NCBI RefSeq assembly: GCF_014635085.1
Contig: NZ_BMCH01000010.1
Location: forward strand, 1-64,000
Length of the DNA: 64,000 nucleotides
Source of the DNA: Asaia siamensis
GTDB lineage: Bacteria > Pseudomonadota > Alphaproteobacteria > Acetobacterales > Acetobacteraceae
Reading direction: 5' to 3'
Part shown: positions 49,718-59,546 of the stretch, one piece after another
Numbering within the stretch: position 1 is the first letter of the stretch
Layout: every line of letters starts with the position of its first letter
Position numbers and translations under genes: made by a program
Notes under the pieces: model-generated
What the model was told of the DNA's origin: nothing
Databases searched by the model: none
What the model saw: the letters and a program-made list of their open reading frames with translations, nothing else

Positions 49718-51829
49718 TCAGTTCTGCTTTTTCAGACGCTCCTGCCAGACCGAATGGACCTGCTTGCGGCTGAGGGGTTTCTGCGACACGGCCTTGCCGT
49801 GCGGCGTGGGCTGGACACTGGCTGCGCCACTACCCGTTGTGGCACCCGGCTTGACACCAGCAGCAGGTGCCGTGTTGGCCTGGGTCAGGGCATCTTCACA
49901 GGCGCTGCCCTGACCGACACCGAACTGGATGGTCGGTAGCAGCACAGCTGGCGGGAAGGCAACAGCGAGCCCGGCTGTCGCGGCGGCACGGCCAATAATT
50001 TCCGCACCCGGCATGATGGTAGGGCTCTTGAGGGGGCCGGTGATGTTCACACGACCTGGCAGTGAGAGCACGTTGAACGACGTCGAGCGTGTGGTGACGT
50101 GATAGTCGAGCGTCTCGTTTTTCAGATTGACCGTACCACCGCCAAGAGTGCGGGTATTGTTGGTCATGAGCAGAAGCGAATTGGTGCTCAGAATACCCTG
50201 ACGCAAAGGCATGTCAGCAATGAAGCACTTCAGGTCGGAGCGGGTGGGAATGCCCAGCGCCGAGAGGATGGCACTGCCGATCTTGAGACCCATGAGGTCG
50301 GGCAGCAGCGCCGAGACATCGCCGCCATGATCGACGACCAGTGTCACGCCGCCATTGCCGTTACCCAGCAGGGTCGCGATGGAGTTGCCCGTTGCCGCCA
50401 GAGTGATATGGCCACCCAGTGTGCCCTGACCCTTGAAGGTGGCGGTGGCTTTCATCAGGCGCTGGATCGACAGGCGTGAGACATCGACCTTGAAATGCGT
50501 GTCGAACTGGCCGTTCTTTGCGGGGTCGAGTGCGCCGGACAGGCCAAGCGTGCCGTCGCCAACCGCAAAATTCAACTTGTTGATGGTAATGGCGCCATCC
50601 TGGACCGCAATATCCGCGAGAATGTTGTCGAGCGGCATGTCCTTGTTCTCGATGCGGTCGCCCTTATAGACGAGATGCGCATTGACGGCGTTCAGCTTGG
50701 GGACGTTGATCGGCTTGTCAGGCAGGATACGGTTGCTTGTCGCAGCCTGCTTGCTCTCTTCGTGACCTGGCTTCGCACCGATGAAGCCACCGAGATCCTT
50801 CAGATCGACATGATGCGAATACAGATTGGCGTCGACCGTGATCGGCTTGGTCTGAGGATCGACAGCGATTGTCCCGCCGATATCCGATGACCCCATCTTG
50901 CCCGAGAAATTGCTGAAGCGGATATGGGCGCTGGTATAATCGAGATTACCCGAAACGCTGTAGGAGGGCGTCTGGGGAATGGGGATGCCGGTCAGACCGT
51001 AAAGCAGGGACATGTCCGGCCCAGCAAAATGCAGGACGAGTTTCGTGCCCTTGAAATGCAGCGGGTCATCAACCGAGCCACGCAGCGTGACATAGGTGGG
51101 ACCGTTTTCAAGGCGGGCATCGATCGGATACGGGCGTGTTGAATTGGTAAGCGTCAACAGGGAGCCGCCGACGATATGCCCGGTGATCGGGGCCTGTGCG
51201 TAACGCCCCTTGAGGTCGATAACGATGCTGCCATCCTGATCACCCTTCGGCGGGGTCGTATGCAGCAGCACATGCATGTCGGTCTTGAGCTTGGCTATCG
51301 CGATGCGGATGTCGCCATTGGTGATGACTACATCGCCGATTTTCGGCAGGGTGCTGGGCTGGGTATTGCCCTGCGGTGCCGGCTCGGGCTTAGCATTGGG
51401 ATCGGTGAAGCTGTAATTATTTTTGCCGTTGGCGAGGGCTACGATATCGCCTTTTGGTGTATCGAGCGCAATCAGCGGAATTTCCAGCCCTTTATGGGTG
51501 ATATAGCGCCAGACATTGACCGAGACAGTCGCTTTTTTCGCACTCGCGAAAAGCTCTTTCTCTGAGTCGAAGCCTTCGGGCTGATGAATCTGGAGATCAT
51601 CGACCGATACGGTTGTTGTCAGACCCAGACGGACATGAAGATGGGCGATCGTCACGGGGCGATGCAGCGCGGCACTGGCCCGTCGATTGACCAGAGGCAC
51701 GAACCAGTCCCAGTTCCAGAGCAGGATCAGAAGCACCAGAAGAATAGCCATGCCGCCTGCCGTGGCGGTCAGCACACGGCGCACGGGACGTTTGGGCGGC
51801 GCTTTCGGTGAGGTTCCGTTTTGTGCCAC
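49718..51829 (-). CDS. AsmA-family envelope protein
   Basis: 703 residues. One N-terminal transmembrane helix (about 20-42, GGMAILLVLLILLWNWDWF) then a long periplasmic region: RPVTIAHLHVRLG, IALDTPKGDIVALANG, and the C-terminal AsmA domain (TLGLSGALDPA, FKVDVSRLSIQRLM, NVTGPLKSPTI). The AsmA-like group is related to bridge proteins that move lipids between membranes. Carries a Pro/Ala/Lys-rich tail. A lipid-transport role is inferred from family. Confidence 0.82.
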   Translation of the reverse strand: MAQNGTSPKAPPKRPVRRVLTATAGGMAILLVLLILLWNWDWFVPLVNRRASAALHRPVTIAHLHVRLGLTTTVSVDDLQIHQPEGFDSEKELFASAKKATVSVNVWRYITHKGLEIPLIALDTPKGDIVALANGKNNYSFTDPNAKPEPAPQGNTQPSTLPKIGDVVITNGDIRIAIAKLKTDMHVLLHTTPPKGDQDGSIVIDLKGRYAQAPITGHIVGGSLLTLTNSTRPYPIDARLENGPTYVTLRGSVDDPLHFKGTKLVLHFAGPDMSLLYGLTGIPIPQTPSYSVSGNLDYTSAHIRFSNFSGKMGSSDIGGTIAVDPQTKPITVDANLYSHHVDLKDLGGFIGAKPGHEESKQAATSNRILPDKPINVPKLNAVNAHLVYKGDRIENKDMPLDNILADIAVQDGAITINKLNFAVGDGTLGLSGALDPAKNGQFDTHFKVDVSRLSIQRLMKATATFKGQGTLGGHITLAATGNSIATLLGNGNGGVTLVVDHGGDVSALLPDLMGLKIGSAILSALGIPTRSDLKCFIADMPLRQGILSTNSLLLMTNNTRTLGGGTVNLKNETLDYHVTTRSTSFNVLSLPGRVNITGPLKSPTIMPGAEIIGRAAATAGLAVAFPPAVLLPTIQFGVGQGSACEDALTQANTAPAAGVKPGATTGSGAASVQPTPHGKAVSQKPLSRKQVHSVWQERLKKQN

Positions 51830-51971
51830 GAGCGCTGCCTTTCTGCTGGGATCTGTCTGGTAGGGAGGTTAGCCGGACGCACCCTGTCCTGCCTCTGGCA
51901 GGAGCAAGGGTGCTGGTGCCTCCTCGGCTGTCATTCTTCCTTGAATACGAGAATGTAAGGGAGGAGTTCCG

Positions 51972-53477
51972 TCAGGCCGCGGCGAGCCAGAGGGGCACGA
52001 GCCCGGCATAGCGGATTTCAAGCATGCTTCTTGCGTCTGGCGTGAGGTGGGCGATGGCGCAGGCAAGAGCATCGGCGTGCGGCGTGCGCATCAGGTCCAG
52101 ACCAGTCACAAAGTCCCGCAAGCTGTTGCCTCGGCTACGCAGGGCGAAATAGGGGCGCAACCTCTCGGTCAGGGCACGATCAGGCTGCACGAACTGGAGC
52201 ACGAGGGGCATTGGCGCCGCCGCATTCAGGCCGAGAACGCCATCGAGATCCGGGCCGAGTCCGGAGCTGCCCTGAAGGGCAAGAAGGCGGCAGGACGTTC
52301 GTGCAGGATCAGCGGAGACATCATCATCTACCTGCACGGGCAGCCAACGTGTCAGCAGGGCGCCTGTCGCGATGAGTGGCGCCTCGCCCTGGGGCAGCAT
52401 CAGAAACCCCTTTGAAGGGGTTTCGGGCTCGGCTTGCTGATCGATAACCAGCCAGACAGGCAGTGTTCCTTCCGGCGAAGCGTTGGACGATATGAAGACG
52501 AGGTTGTTCTTGTCCGTGTCGTAAGCGAGCCGTTCACCGGCACTGTTTTCGATCTGCGCGTAATTGAAGCGTGGCGCCGTCGCGATGCTCTCACGCTTTC
52601 GGATGGTGAAAACAGTTTCGGGCAGGAAGCTCGGGCTGAAGGCCTCGATATCCTGTCTTACACGCCAGAAAAATGCGTCCAGTCCGGCGCGGGCGATGCG
52701 CGCTGCATGATCGCGCGTCGCAGGCAGAAAACGGCTGGGCGCGAGATCTTCCTCATCGTTGCGGTTGAAGTGCGACCAGAGATCGGGCGGTGTCACACCG
52801 GCAGGAAGTCGGGCAATGCGACGCGTGTAATGCGTCATGTTGCGCGCGACATAGTGCAGAATGCGGGCGCCATCCCAGGTCGGTGCTGCGGCCGGGTCAT
52901 AAGGCGCGCCGGAGGCGGTGACATGACGGCTCTCATCGAGGGCATAGTGGCAGCCATCGAGTGCGTGGTTCTGAACCGCCTCCGGTCGCACAAACCGCTT
53001 GCCGAGCGCATGATCGGCAAAATCCAGAGGCGCGCGACGCGTATAGGCGGCAACAGGTGCATGGGCTGTGCGGGCTATATGATTGTTGGAACCGAAGATC
53101 GACCAGTGCAGCATTATGGCGTCGGCATCTGCAAAGCGATCGAGATAGGCGCCGATCGTGTCTTCCCTTTCAGGATAGACATATTCATCGCTCTCGAGGC
53201 AGATCACCCAGTCAAAGCGCGAACGGCAGGAGGCAATGGCCTGACTGAACGCAGCAGAGCGGCGTTCAGCATAGTCGATACCGCTCCCCGCTGGCGCACG
53301 CTGGGCCTCGATCGGATAGAGGCCAGCCGCGCTCTGGACGATCTCCCATGTGCCGTCAGTCGACTGATCGTCGATGACGATCAGCGCATCGAAGCCCAGA
53401 GCCAGGTGATAGGCCATCCACCAGCCGATATCGTCAGCATCATTCTGGACGAAAAGGACGGCTGCGGTAGAGGCCAT
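51972..53477 (-). CDS. Family 2-type glycosyltransferase with long C-terminal domain
   Basis: 501 residues. N-terminal GT domain: VLFVQNDADDIGWWMAYHLALGF (about 7-29), VIDDQSTDGTWE, WVICLESDEYVYP (metal DXD-type), DCHYALDESRHV. This is the Glyco_tranf_2_4/DUF23-like branch. The last 200 residues are not recognised and contain a low-similarity beta-type domain. No membrane segment. Probably surface polysaccharide synthesis; acceptor unknown. Confidence 0.75.
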   Translation of the reverse strand: MASTAAVLFVQNDADDIGWWMAYHLALGFDALIVIDDQSTDGTWEIVQSAAGLYPIEAQRAPAGSGIDYAERRSAAFSQAIASCRSRFDWVICLESDEYVYPEREDTIGAYLDRFADADAIMLHWSIFGSNNHIARTAHAPVAAYTRRAPLDFADHALGKRFVRPEAVQNHALDGCHYALDESRHVTASGAPYDPAAAPTWDGARILHYVARNMTHYTRRIARLPAGVTPPDLWSHFNRNDEEDLAPSRFLPATRDHAARIARAGLDAFFWRVRQDIEAFSPSFLPETVFTIRKRESIATAPRFNYAQIENSAGERLAYDTDKNNLVFISSNASPEGTLPVWLVIDQQAEPETPSKGFLMLPQGEAPLIATGALLTRWLPVQVDDDVSADPARTSCRLLALQGSSGLGPDLDGVLGLNAAAPMPLVLQFVQPDRALTERLRPYFALRSRGNSLRDFVTGLDLMRTPHADALACAIAHLTPDARSMLEIRYAGLVPLWLAAA

Positions 53478-53537
53478 ATCGGGAGGGTCCTTCTTGTTTT
53501 TGCTTTTTGCCCTGTCGGGTGGAGACGAGGCGTCAGG

Positions 53538-55340
53538 TCAGTCCATCTTCAGCGCGGCGAGGAAGGCACTCTGCGGAATTTCGACCTTGCCGAACTGGCG
53601 CATACGCTTTTTGCCTTCCTTCTGTTTTTCCAGAAGCTTGCGCTTGCGCGAGATGTCACCGCCATAGCATTTGGCCGTCACGTCTTTCGAGAGGGCACCC
53701 AGCGTCTCACGCGCAATGATGCGTGAGCCGATAGAGGCCTGGATCGCGATCTTGAAGAGCTGGCGGGGAATCAGATCCTTGAGCTTGCCGCAAATGGCGC
53801 GCCCGCGTGTTTCGGCAACCGTGCGATGCGCGACGAAGGCCAGTGCATCGACTGGTTCCTGGTTGACGAGGATCGAGATGCGCACGAGGTCGCTCTCTTC
53901 ATAGCCATCGATCTGATAGTCGAAGCTGGCATAGCCGCGTGTCAGTGACTTGAGGCGGTCGTAGAAATCGAACACCACTTCGTTGAGTGGCAGGCGATAG
54001 ACGGCCATGGCGCGGTTGCCGACATAGGTCAGATCCATCTGGATGCCGCGTCGCTCGCTGCAGAGCGTCAGCACGCTGCCCAGATATTCGTCCTGAACCA
54101 GAATGGTCGCCTTGATCCACGGCTCTTCGATCTTCTCGATCTTGCCGGGGTCGGGCATGTCGGCAGGGTTATGCAGATCTTCCTGCGTGCCGTTGGTCAG
54201 GTGCATCTTGTAAACGACGGACGGCGCGGTTGCGATCAGGTCGAGATTGAACTCGCGCGACAGACGCTCCTGGATGATTTCCAGATGCAGCAGGCCAAGG
54301 AAGCCGCAGCGGAAACCGAAGCCGAGAGCCGCCGAGGTCTCGGCCTCAAAGTGGAACGAGGCGTCGTTGAGACGCAGCTTGGCGAGAGAATCACGCAGCT
54401 TCTCGAAATCATCGGCATCGATGGGGAAGAGGCCGCACCACACCACAGGGATAGAGGGCTTGAACCCGGCCAGCGGCTTTTCGGCAGGCAGGCGATCCAG
54501 GGTCACGGTGTCACCCACGGCCACATCGGCCACGGTCTTGATGGCGGCGTTGATATAGCCCATCTCGCCCGGTCCGAGCGAATCGACCGCCGTCATCTTG
54601 GGCAGGAACACGCCAACCTGATCGACATGATAGGTGGAGCCGGCCTGCATCATGCGGATCTTGTCGCCGCGCTTGAGCGTGCCTTCCATGATACGGACCA
54701 GAATGATGACGCCGAGATACGGGTCGTACCAGCTATCGACCAGCAGGGCCTGAAGCGGCTTGGTGGCATCGCCCTTTGGCGGGGGCAGACGCGTGACGAG
54801 CGCTTCGAGAACGCCTTCGATGTTCAGGCCCGTCTTTGCCGAAACTTCGACGGCATCATCGGCGGGAATGCCGACGACTTCCTCGATCTGGGCACGCACG
54901 CGCTCGACATCGGCGGCAGGCAGATCGACCTTGTTAAGAACTGGGACGATCTCGTGATTGGCGTCGATGGCCTGATAGACATTGGCCAGCGTCTGGGCTT
55001 CTACACCCTGAGACGCATCGACCACCAGAATGGAGCCTTCGCAGGCGGCAAGGCTGCGGCTCACCTCATAGGCAAAGTCGACATGGCCTGGCGTGTCCAT
55101 GAGGTTCAGGATGTAGGTCTTGCCGTCTTTGGCAGGATAGGTCAGGCGCACGGTCTGCGCCTTGATGGTGATGCCGCGCTCCTGCTCCAGCTCCATATTG
55201 TCCAGAACCTGCTCTTTCATCTCACGAGCCGTGAGCGCACCGCAGGCCTGGATCAACCGGTCAGCCAGCGTGGACTTTCCATGGTCGATATGCGCGATGA
55301 TCGAGAAATTGCGGATCTGGGAGAGGGGCGTGCCGGTCAT
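53538..55340 (-). CDS. lepA: Elongation factor 4 (LepA)
   Basis: 600 residues from ATG 55,340, matching the usual LepA start ([20 protein letters not shown]). GTPase: [10 protein letters not shown] (P-loop), [14 protein letters not shown]; then LepA-specific domain with [13 protein letters not shown], and C-terminal [19 protein letters not shown]. Ribosome back-translocation factor. Upstream frame to 55,376 is rejected: it would add 12 residues and no ribosome site is seen for either. Confidence 0.95.
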   Translation of the reverse strand: MTGTPLSQIRNFSIIAHIDHGKSTLADRLIQACGALTAREMKEQVLDNMELEQERGITIKAQTVRLTYPAKDGKTYILNLMDTPGHVDFAYEVSRSLAACEGSILVVDASQGVEAQTLANVYQAIDANHEIVPVLNKVDLPAADVERVRAQIEEVVGIPADDAVEVSAKTGLNIEGVLEALVTRLPPPKGDATKPLQALLVDSWYDPYLGVIILVRIMEGTLKRGDKIRMMQAGSTYHVDQVGVFLPKMTAVDSLGPGEMGYINAAIKTVADVAVGDTVTLDRLPAEKPLAGFKPSIPVVWCGLFPIDADDFEKLRDSLAKLRLNDASFHFEAETSAALGFGFRCGFLGLLHLEIIQERLSREFNLDLIATAPSVVYKMHLTNGTQEDLHNPADMPDPGKIEKIEEPWIKATILVQDEYLGSVLTLCSERRGIQMDLTYVGNRAMAVYRLPLNEVVFDFYDRLKSLTRGYASFDYQIDGYEESDLVRISILVNQEPVDALAFVAHRTVAETRGRAICGKLKDLIPRQLFKIAIQASIGSRIIARETLGALSKDVTAKCYGGDISRKRKLLEKQKEGKKRMRQFGKVEIPQSAFLAALKMD

Positions 55341-55374
55341 GGCGCGATACATAAGCGATTGCGCCGTTCTTGTC

Positions 55375-55412
55375 ATTGGGGAGAAACCGGCACGATGCGA
55401 TTTCTCCCCGAT
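55375..55412. terminator. Hairpin upstream of lepA
   Basis: GGGGAGAAA (55,378-55,386) and TTTCTCCCC (55,401-55,409) pair over 14 bases; with the flanking CAT/ATG and one wobble the RNA stem reaches 13 pairs. It stands between the OmpA-domain gene (55,440) and lepA (55,340), both minus. With no T-run it may be an attenuator, RNA processing site or rho-dependent stop. Confidence 0.5.
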
Positions 55413-55439
55413 GTTTCAAAGGCGCTTCGGGGCGCCTGA

Positions 55440-56447
55440 TCAGCGATCCGTCAGGCGAAATTCGATACGCCGGTTGCGGGCGAAAGCCGCTGCCGTATTG
55501 CCCTGGTCGAGGGGCTGGTAATCGGAGAATCCTGTTGCGGCGAGATGATGCGGATCGACGCCTTCCTTGACCAGCACCTTCACCACTGTGATGGCACGCG
55601 CGCTCGACAGCTCCCAGTTGCTCGGGAATGCGGTATGGATAGGCTGCTTGTCGGCATGGCCGTCGATACGCAGGATCCAGGGAATATCTTTCGGGATCTG
55701 GCTCGAAACCTGCTTGAAGGTATGGGCCAGGGCCGCAATTTCCTTCTCGCCTTCCGGTGTCAGCTCGGCGCTTCCCTGAGGGAAGAGAATGGAGCTCTGG
55801 AAAACGAATCGGTCACCGACGATTTCGACGCCCTTCTGGTTTTTCAGGATATCCTGAAGCCGGCCGAAGAACTCTGAACGATACCGCTTGAGCTGGTTCA
55901 CCTTGTCGGCGAGGGCCACGTTGAGCTTGTTGCCCAGATCGGTGATCTGCTGGTCGCGTGCAGTCACATCCTTTTTCGCGATATCCAGGGCCTGACCAAT
56001 GGCGAGAAGCTGCTGGTTGAGCTGCTCAAGCTGTGATTTGAGCTGGGCGATGGTCGCCTGATCGGATTGCGTGGCCTGACCGGCGGCGGCCAGTGCCTGC
56101 TCCTTTTCGGCGATTGTGCCATTCAGCGTGGCGAGCTGCTGGGTCAGGACGTCAGCCTGGCGTTTGGCGCTGTCGCGATCGGTCGTGAGGCTGGCCACCA
56201 TGGCGTTGAGCTGGGTGTTCTTGTCCTCGCTCATCGACAGCGTGTGCTGAAGCGCCGCCAGCTGCTGGCGCAGCTCATCCAGCGAGTGGGTGCGCTTGCT
56301 GAGCGCCACGGACAGGAATTGCTGGCCGAGAACGAAGACCAGCAACACGAAGGTCACCACCATCAGTAGGGTGGAGAGCGCATCCACATAACCGGGCCAG
56401 GCATTGAGTTCCCCACCATGGGAACTGCGTCGGGAGCGTCGTGCCAT
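55440..56447 (-). CDS. MotB/OmpA-like envelope protein
   Basis: 335 residues. One transmembrane helix near 21-43 (DALSTLLMVVTFVLLVFVLGQ), a Gln/Leu coiled coil (about 55-190), then an OmpA/MotB peptidoglycan-binding domain (about 205-330: SSILFPQGSAELTPEGEKEI, GHADKQPIH, NRRIEFRLTD). It follows the MotA-like gene by 15 bases. Together they resemble a proton-channel stator pair, but not a flagellar one by context. Confidence 0.82.
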   Translation of the reverse strand: MARRSRRSSHGGELNAWPGYVDALSTLLMVVTFVLLVFVLGQQFLSVALSKRTHSLDELRQQLAALQHTLSMSEDKNTQLNAMVASLTTDRDSAKRQADVLTQQLATLNGTIAEKEQALAAAGQATQSDQATIAQLKSQLEQLNQQLLAIGQALDIAKKDVTARDQQITDLGNKLNVALADKVNQLKRYRSEFFGRLQDILKNQKGVEIVGDRFVFQSSILFPQGSAELTPEGEKEIAALAHTFKQVSSQIPKDIPWILRIDGHADKQPIHTAFPSNWELSSARAITVVKVLVKEGVDPHHLAATGFSDYQPLDQGNTAAAFARNRRIEFRLTDR

Positions 56448-56462
56448 GAAAGCCGCCTCGCC

Positions 56463-57635
56463 TTACTGTGCTGCCGGAGGAACGGCCGTGCCGCCATTGG
56501 GGCTCGTTGCCGCAATGGTGCGCGCCAGAACGCGCAGGTCGTTGCGGATTTCGCCAGCCATCTGGGCGCGGCCGCTATGCAGTTCGTCGATCAGGCGCAC
56601 GATATGCCCCTCGATACGACCGAACTGCTCGCGGCTGTCTTTCGCGTCGTTGAAGGCCGCTGTGCCTGGTGTGGCAGCCTCACCGACATGTTTGAGGAAC
56701 GGGCCGAGCAGGGCCTGACCTTCAGCCACACGATTCATCATTTTCTGGTTGGACTGAAGCAGATCGGTCATGGCCTTGAGGCGCTCCTGCAACCCGTCCA
56801 TGACCTGAAGCTGCTGCATGCGGCTTTCCTCGCTGCGCGAGACGACATTCTGCAGCGTTTCGAGATTTTCAGCCGTCTGCTCAAGCAATGCCTGTACGTA
56901 GGCCGGGACAGAGGCATCGCCCCCTTCGATCAGCGCGCCACCCTGCTTGGTGATGCCGACCAGCCATTCCTCGACCTCGTTGAAAAAGCGGTTCTGGGCC
57001 TGACCGGCATTGAGGTCGAGAAATCCGAGGATCAGTGCCCCGGCGAGGCCAAACATCGACCCTGAGAAGGCGGTGGACATGCCCTTGAGCGGTTCGGCCA
57101 GGCCCGTCTTCAACTGGCCGAACATGGCATCGAGATTGCCGTCACCGACACTCATGCCGCCGATCACACCCGCAATGGAACTGACCGTCAGCAACAGGCC
57201 GTAGAATGTGCCAAGCAGACCGAGATAGATCAGCAGGCTGGTCATGTATCGTGAAATGTCACGCGATTCGTCCAGACGCCCTGAAAGGCTGTCGAGCGTG
57301 GCCTGAGCCGATTGATGCGACAGGCTCAGGCGCCCCGTCGTGGTGCGTGCGGCCAGATTGCGCGCCAGGGCACCGAGCAGGCGCGGCGGGGCGGGCTGGG
57401 CCAGACCTGCACGATTGACGCGCAGCTGATCGACCCATTTCACCTCTGGCAAGAGCCGAAGGACCGTGCGCAGATTCCACAGAATGCCGATGATCAACAC
57501 ACCCAGAATCAGGCCGTCCAGCGCCGGATTGGCGAAGAAGGCGGCATAGAGTGTCTTGCTCAGCAGGGCAGCAACAGCAGCAACAAGGATCAGGAAGATC
57601 CCCATGCGCAACAGATAAAGAGTGGGGCGGGTCAT
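56463..57635 (-). CDS. MotA/TolQ/ExbB-like channel protein
   Basis: 390 residues with four hydrophobic segments (about 6-30, 38-62, 130-160, 180-205); TSLLIYLGLLGTFYGLLLTV and GMSTAFSGSMFGLAGALILG match MotA/TolQ channel helices. A long C-terminal helical portion (about 230-370) follows. It starts 4 bases into the overlap with an OmpA-like periplasmic gene. The trio is found in many alphaproteobacteria; function not established. Confidence 0.82.
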   Translation of the reverse strand: MTRPTLYLLRMGIFLILVAAVAALLSKTLYAAFFANPALDGLILGVLIIGILWNLRTVLRLLPEVKWVDQLRVNRAGLAQPAPPRLLGALARNLAARTTTGRLSLSHQSAQATLDSLSGRLDESRDISRYMTSLLIYLGLLGTFYGLLLTVSSIAGVIGGMSVGDGNLDAMFGQLKTGLAEPLKGMSTAFSGSMFGLAGALILGFLDLNAGQAQNRFFNEVEEWLVGITKQGGALIEGGDASVPAYVQALLEQTAENLETLQNVVSRSEESRMQQLQVMDGLQERLKAMTDLLQSNQKMMNRVAEGQALLGPFLKHVGEAATPGTAAFNDAKDSREQFGRIEGHIVRLIDELHSGRAQMAGEIRNDLRVLARTIAATSPNGGTAVPPAAQ

Positions 57636-58444
57636 GGCGTGGCGGTCCTCGGGGCGGTTCCGAACTGGGCTTCTGAAATCGGAGCAGCGACGCTGCCTTC
57701 GGCGACGATGTCGAGACGGTCAGGTGGGTTGGAGCCTGCGGGGGCGAGCCCGGTGGCACGCGGGTAGATGCGCGTTGTGGCCACACCTTCACGAATCAGG
57801 AGCGAGCGCACGGCCAGAGCACGAGCCAGGGCAATGCGCCTTGGTGTCGACAGGTCTTCCGTTGAGCCGCTGGCAGAGGCCCAGAGCGTAACGCGAAGCG
57901 TCGGCCGTCCAGCCAGCTTTCTGGCTTCTGCCTTTACCGCGTCGATCATGGGCTGGGTCATGCCGCTGCTATTGGCGGCAAAGAGCACACGCAGACCGTT
58001 CGGGCGTGCCTCGGTCTGACCTTTTGCCTCCGGGTCGGGCTTGATGTCCTCAGGCGGAACCGGCGGGTGAGTCGGCACTTTCACGCCGGGCGGCGGAATG
58101 ACCACGGGATGGGGCGGCTCGGCGGGTACGTCGGGGGGCGCGCCGACGCGTTGGGCGGCGGGAAGGCGTGGTGCCGGAGCGGGAGAGGCACCGGGGGCGG
58201 ATGCAGCCGGGGCCTTTTTCTCTGCTGGCTTCTTTGGCGCGGCTTCATGCGATTTGGCATGAGGCGCCTTTTCGGCGTGGGTCGTGCCAGCGGGCGCTTT
58301 TTTGGCGGATTGGGATTTGGCAGGCGCCGCAGCGGGCAGCGCGTCGTCGTTGGAGGTGACCTGTGCCGCTGCGGGCAGGGAGGTCAGCAGGACGGCCGGG
58401 AGACCGGCCGAGCACAGGAGGGAAAGAAGGATCGGCCGTTTCAT
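57632..58444 (-). CDS. Exported OmpA-like protein with Pro/Ala linker
   Basis: 270 residues. Signal peptide (about 1-27, ASLPAAA-QV) then a Lys/Ala/Pro-rich linker (about 35-150), and a C-terminal domain (LRVLFAANSSGMTQPMIDAV, LRVTLWASASGSTEDLSTP, RIALARALAVRSLLIREGV) that has the OmpA-like loop pattern without all peptidoglycan residues. Overlaps the MotA-like gene by 4 bases, so it likely forms a complex with the two downstream proteins. Confidence 0.72.
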   Translation of the reverse strand: MKRPILLSLLCSAGLPAVLLTSLPAAAQVTSNDDALPAAAPAKSQSAKKAPAGTTHAEKAPHAKSHEAAPKKPAEKKAPAASAPGASPAPAPRLPAAQRVGAPPDVPAEPPHPVVIPPPGVKVPTHPPVPPEDIKPDPEAKGQTEARPNGLRVLFAANSSGMTQPMIDAVKAEARKLAGRPTLRVTLWASASGSTEDLSTPRRIALARALAVRSLLIREGVATTRIYPRATGLAPAGSNPPDRLDIVAEGSVAAPISEAQFGTAPRTATP

Positions 58445-58549
58445 GACCGGGCGATCCTAATCGCGCTGCCCCCGCTCGGGCAATGGGGAATGAAGCCCCA
58501 ACGCTCCGGGTTCCCTTCGCTTGCGAAAAATTATGGGCAATTGATTTTC

Positions 58550-58578
58550 GGCAGGCACCCGATGACAGGGCGCCTGCC
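58550..58578. terminator. Terminator-like hairpin after suhB-type gene
   Basis: GGCAGGC (58,550-58,556) and GCCTGCC (58,572-58,578) form a 7-base stem with a 15-base loop. It is 19 bases past the stop of the inositol-monophosphatase-family gene; on the minus strand GAAAATC follows, a weak T-poor tail. Confidence 0.4.
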
Positions 58579-58596
58579 TCCATGGGCCCTTTGGCT

Positions 58597-59427
58597 TCAG
58601 GCCTTGCGGGTCAGAGCGTCGAGAACGATCTTGCGGATCGGTCCATGCAGATTGCCGTTACCGGCGACAAGCGTGACGTCATTGTCCAGATCGGTGATTT
58701 CCAGCCCTTCCGGGTCGGTCACATAGCCACCGGCCTCGCGCACGATAAGAAGACCGGCCGCGCAATCCCACGGCTTGAGGCCGATTTCCCAGAAGGCTTC
58801 GTAGCGACCAGCGGCAACCCAGGCGAGGTCAAGGGCTGCGGCACCAAAGCGACGGAAGCCAGCCACATGGGGCATGAGGGCTGCGAGCGTACGACCGAAA
58901 GGCAGGCGACGATCGGCGGGAGTCTTGGCAAAGGGGATGCCAGTGGCAATCAGGGATTCTGAAAGCTCGCGACGGGCCGACACGCGGATGCGACGTTCAT
59001 TGAGGAAGGCGCCGATGCCCTTCTCGGCCCAGAACATCTCGTTGGCGGCAGGGTTATAGACCATGGCAGCCGCGATTTCGGTCGATCCGTCAGGGTGACG
59101 ACGCTGCAGGGCAATGGAGATGGCCCATTGCGGAATGCCGTGAAGGAAGTTCGAGGTGCCGTCGAGCGGGTCGACGATCCAGCGCCAGGTCCAGTTATCG
59201 CCACCGGAATTGCCGCTTTCTTCCATCAGGAAGGCATAACCCGGGCGTGCGCGGGCAAGTTCATCACGGATTGTCTGTTCGGCACGCAGATCGGCCTGGG
59301 AGACGAAATCGCCCGGTCCCTTGATGCTGACCTGAAGCTGCTCGACTTCAGCGAAGTCGCGCAGGAGGCGCTTGGCTGCCTTTTGCGCAGCATTCTGCAT
59401 GACGGTCATATGCGGCGAGAGACGCAT
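58597..59427 (-). CDS. suhB: Inositol-monophosphatase-family protein (SuhB-like)
   Basis: 276 residues. Metal/phosphate motifs: GDFVSQADLRAEQ (about 39-51), EESGN, WIVDPLDGTSNFLHGIPQW (about 83-101) and WDCAAGLLIVREAGG. In E. coli SuhB also helps ribosome RNA antitermination; which role applies is unknown. Start could be ATG at residue 7. Neighbours the efp gene, 119 bases away. Confidence 0.88.
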   Translation of the reverse strand: MRLSPHMTVMQNAAQKAAKRLLRDFAEVEQLQVSIKGPGDFVSQADLRAEQTIRDELARARPGYAFLMEESGNSGGDNWTWRWIVDPLDGTSNFLHGIPQWAISIALQRRHPDGSTEIAAAMVYNPAANEMFWAEKGIGAFLNERRIRVSARRELSESLIATGIPFAKTPADRRLPFGRTLAALMPHVAGFRRFGAAALDLAWVAAGRYEAFWEIGLKPWDCAAGLLIVREAGGYVTDPEGLEITDLDNDVTLVAGNGNLHGPIRKIVLDALTRKA

Positions 59428-59546
59428 GGCGTTAATCCTGATGAGAGATTTTGAAAGAGCAGGGGTAGTCGGTCGAAACAGAACCGGGTTGCCTCGGTGC
59501 CGTGAGGGAAAGCCGAGGTAAACCTCATGCTCTCCCGGTGCAATGA

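Noticed and set aside
55440-58444. Zorya-type defence system
   Set aside because: Only the stator-like pair and an OmpA-like protein are present; no ZorC, ZorD or ZorE genes, and the surroundings are core genes.
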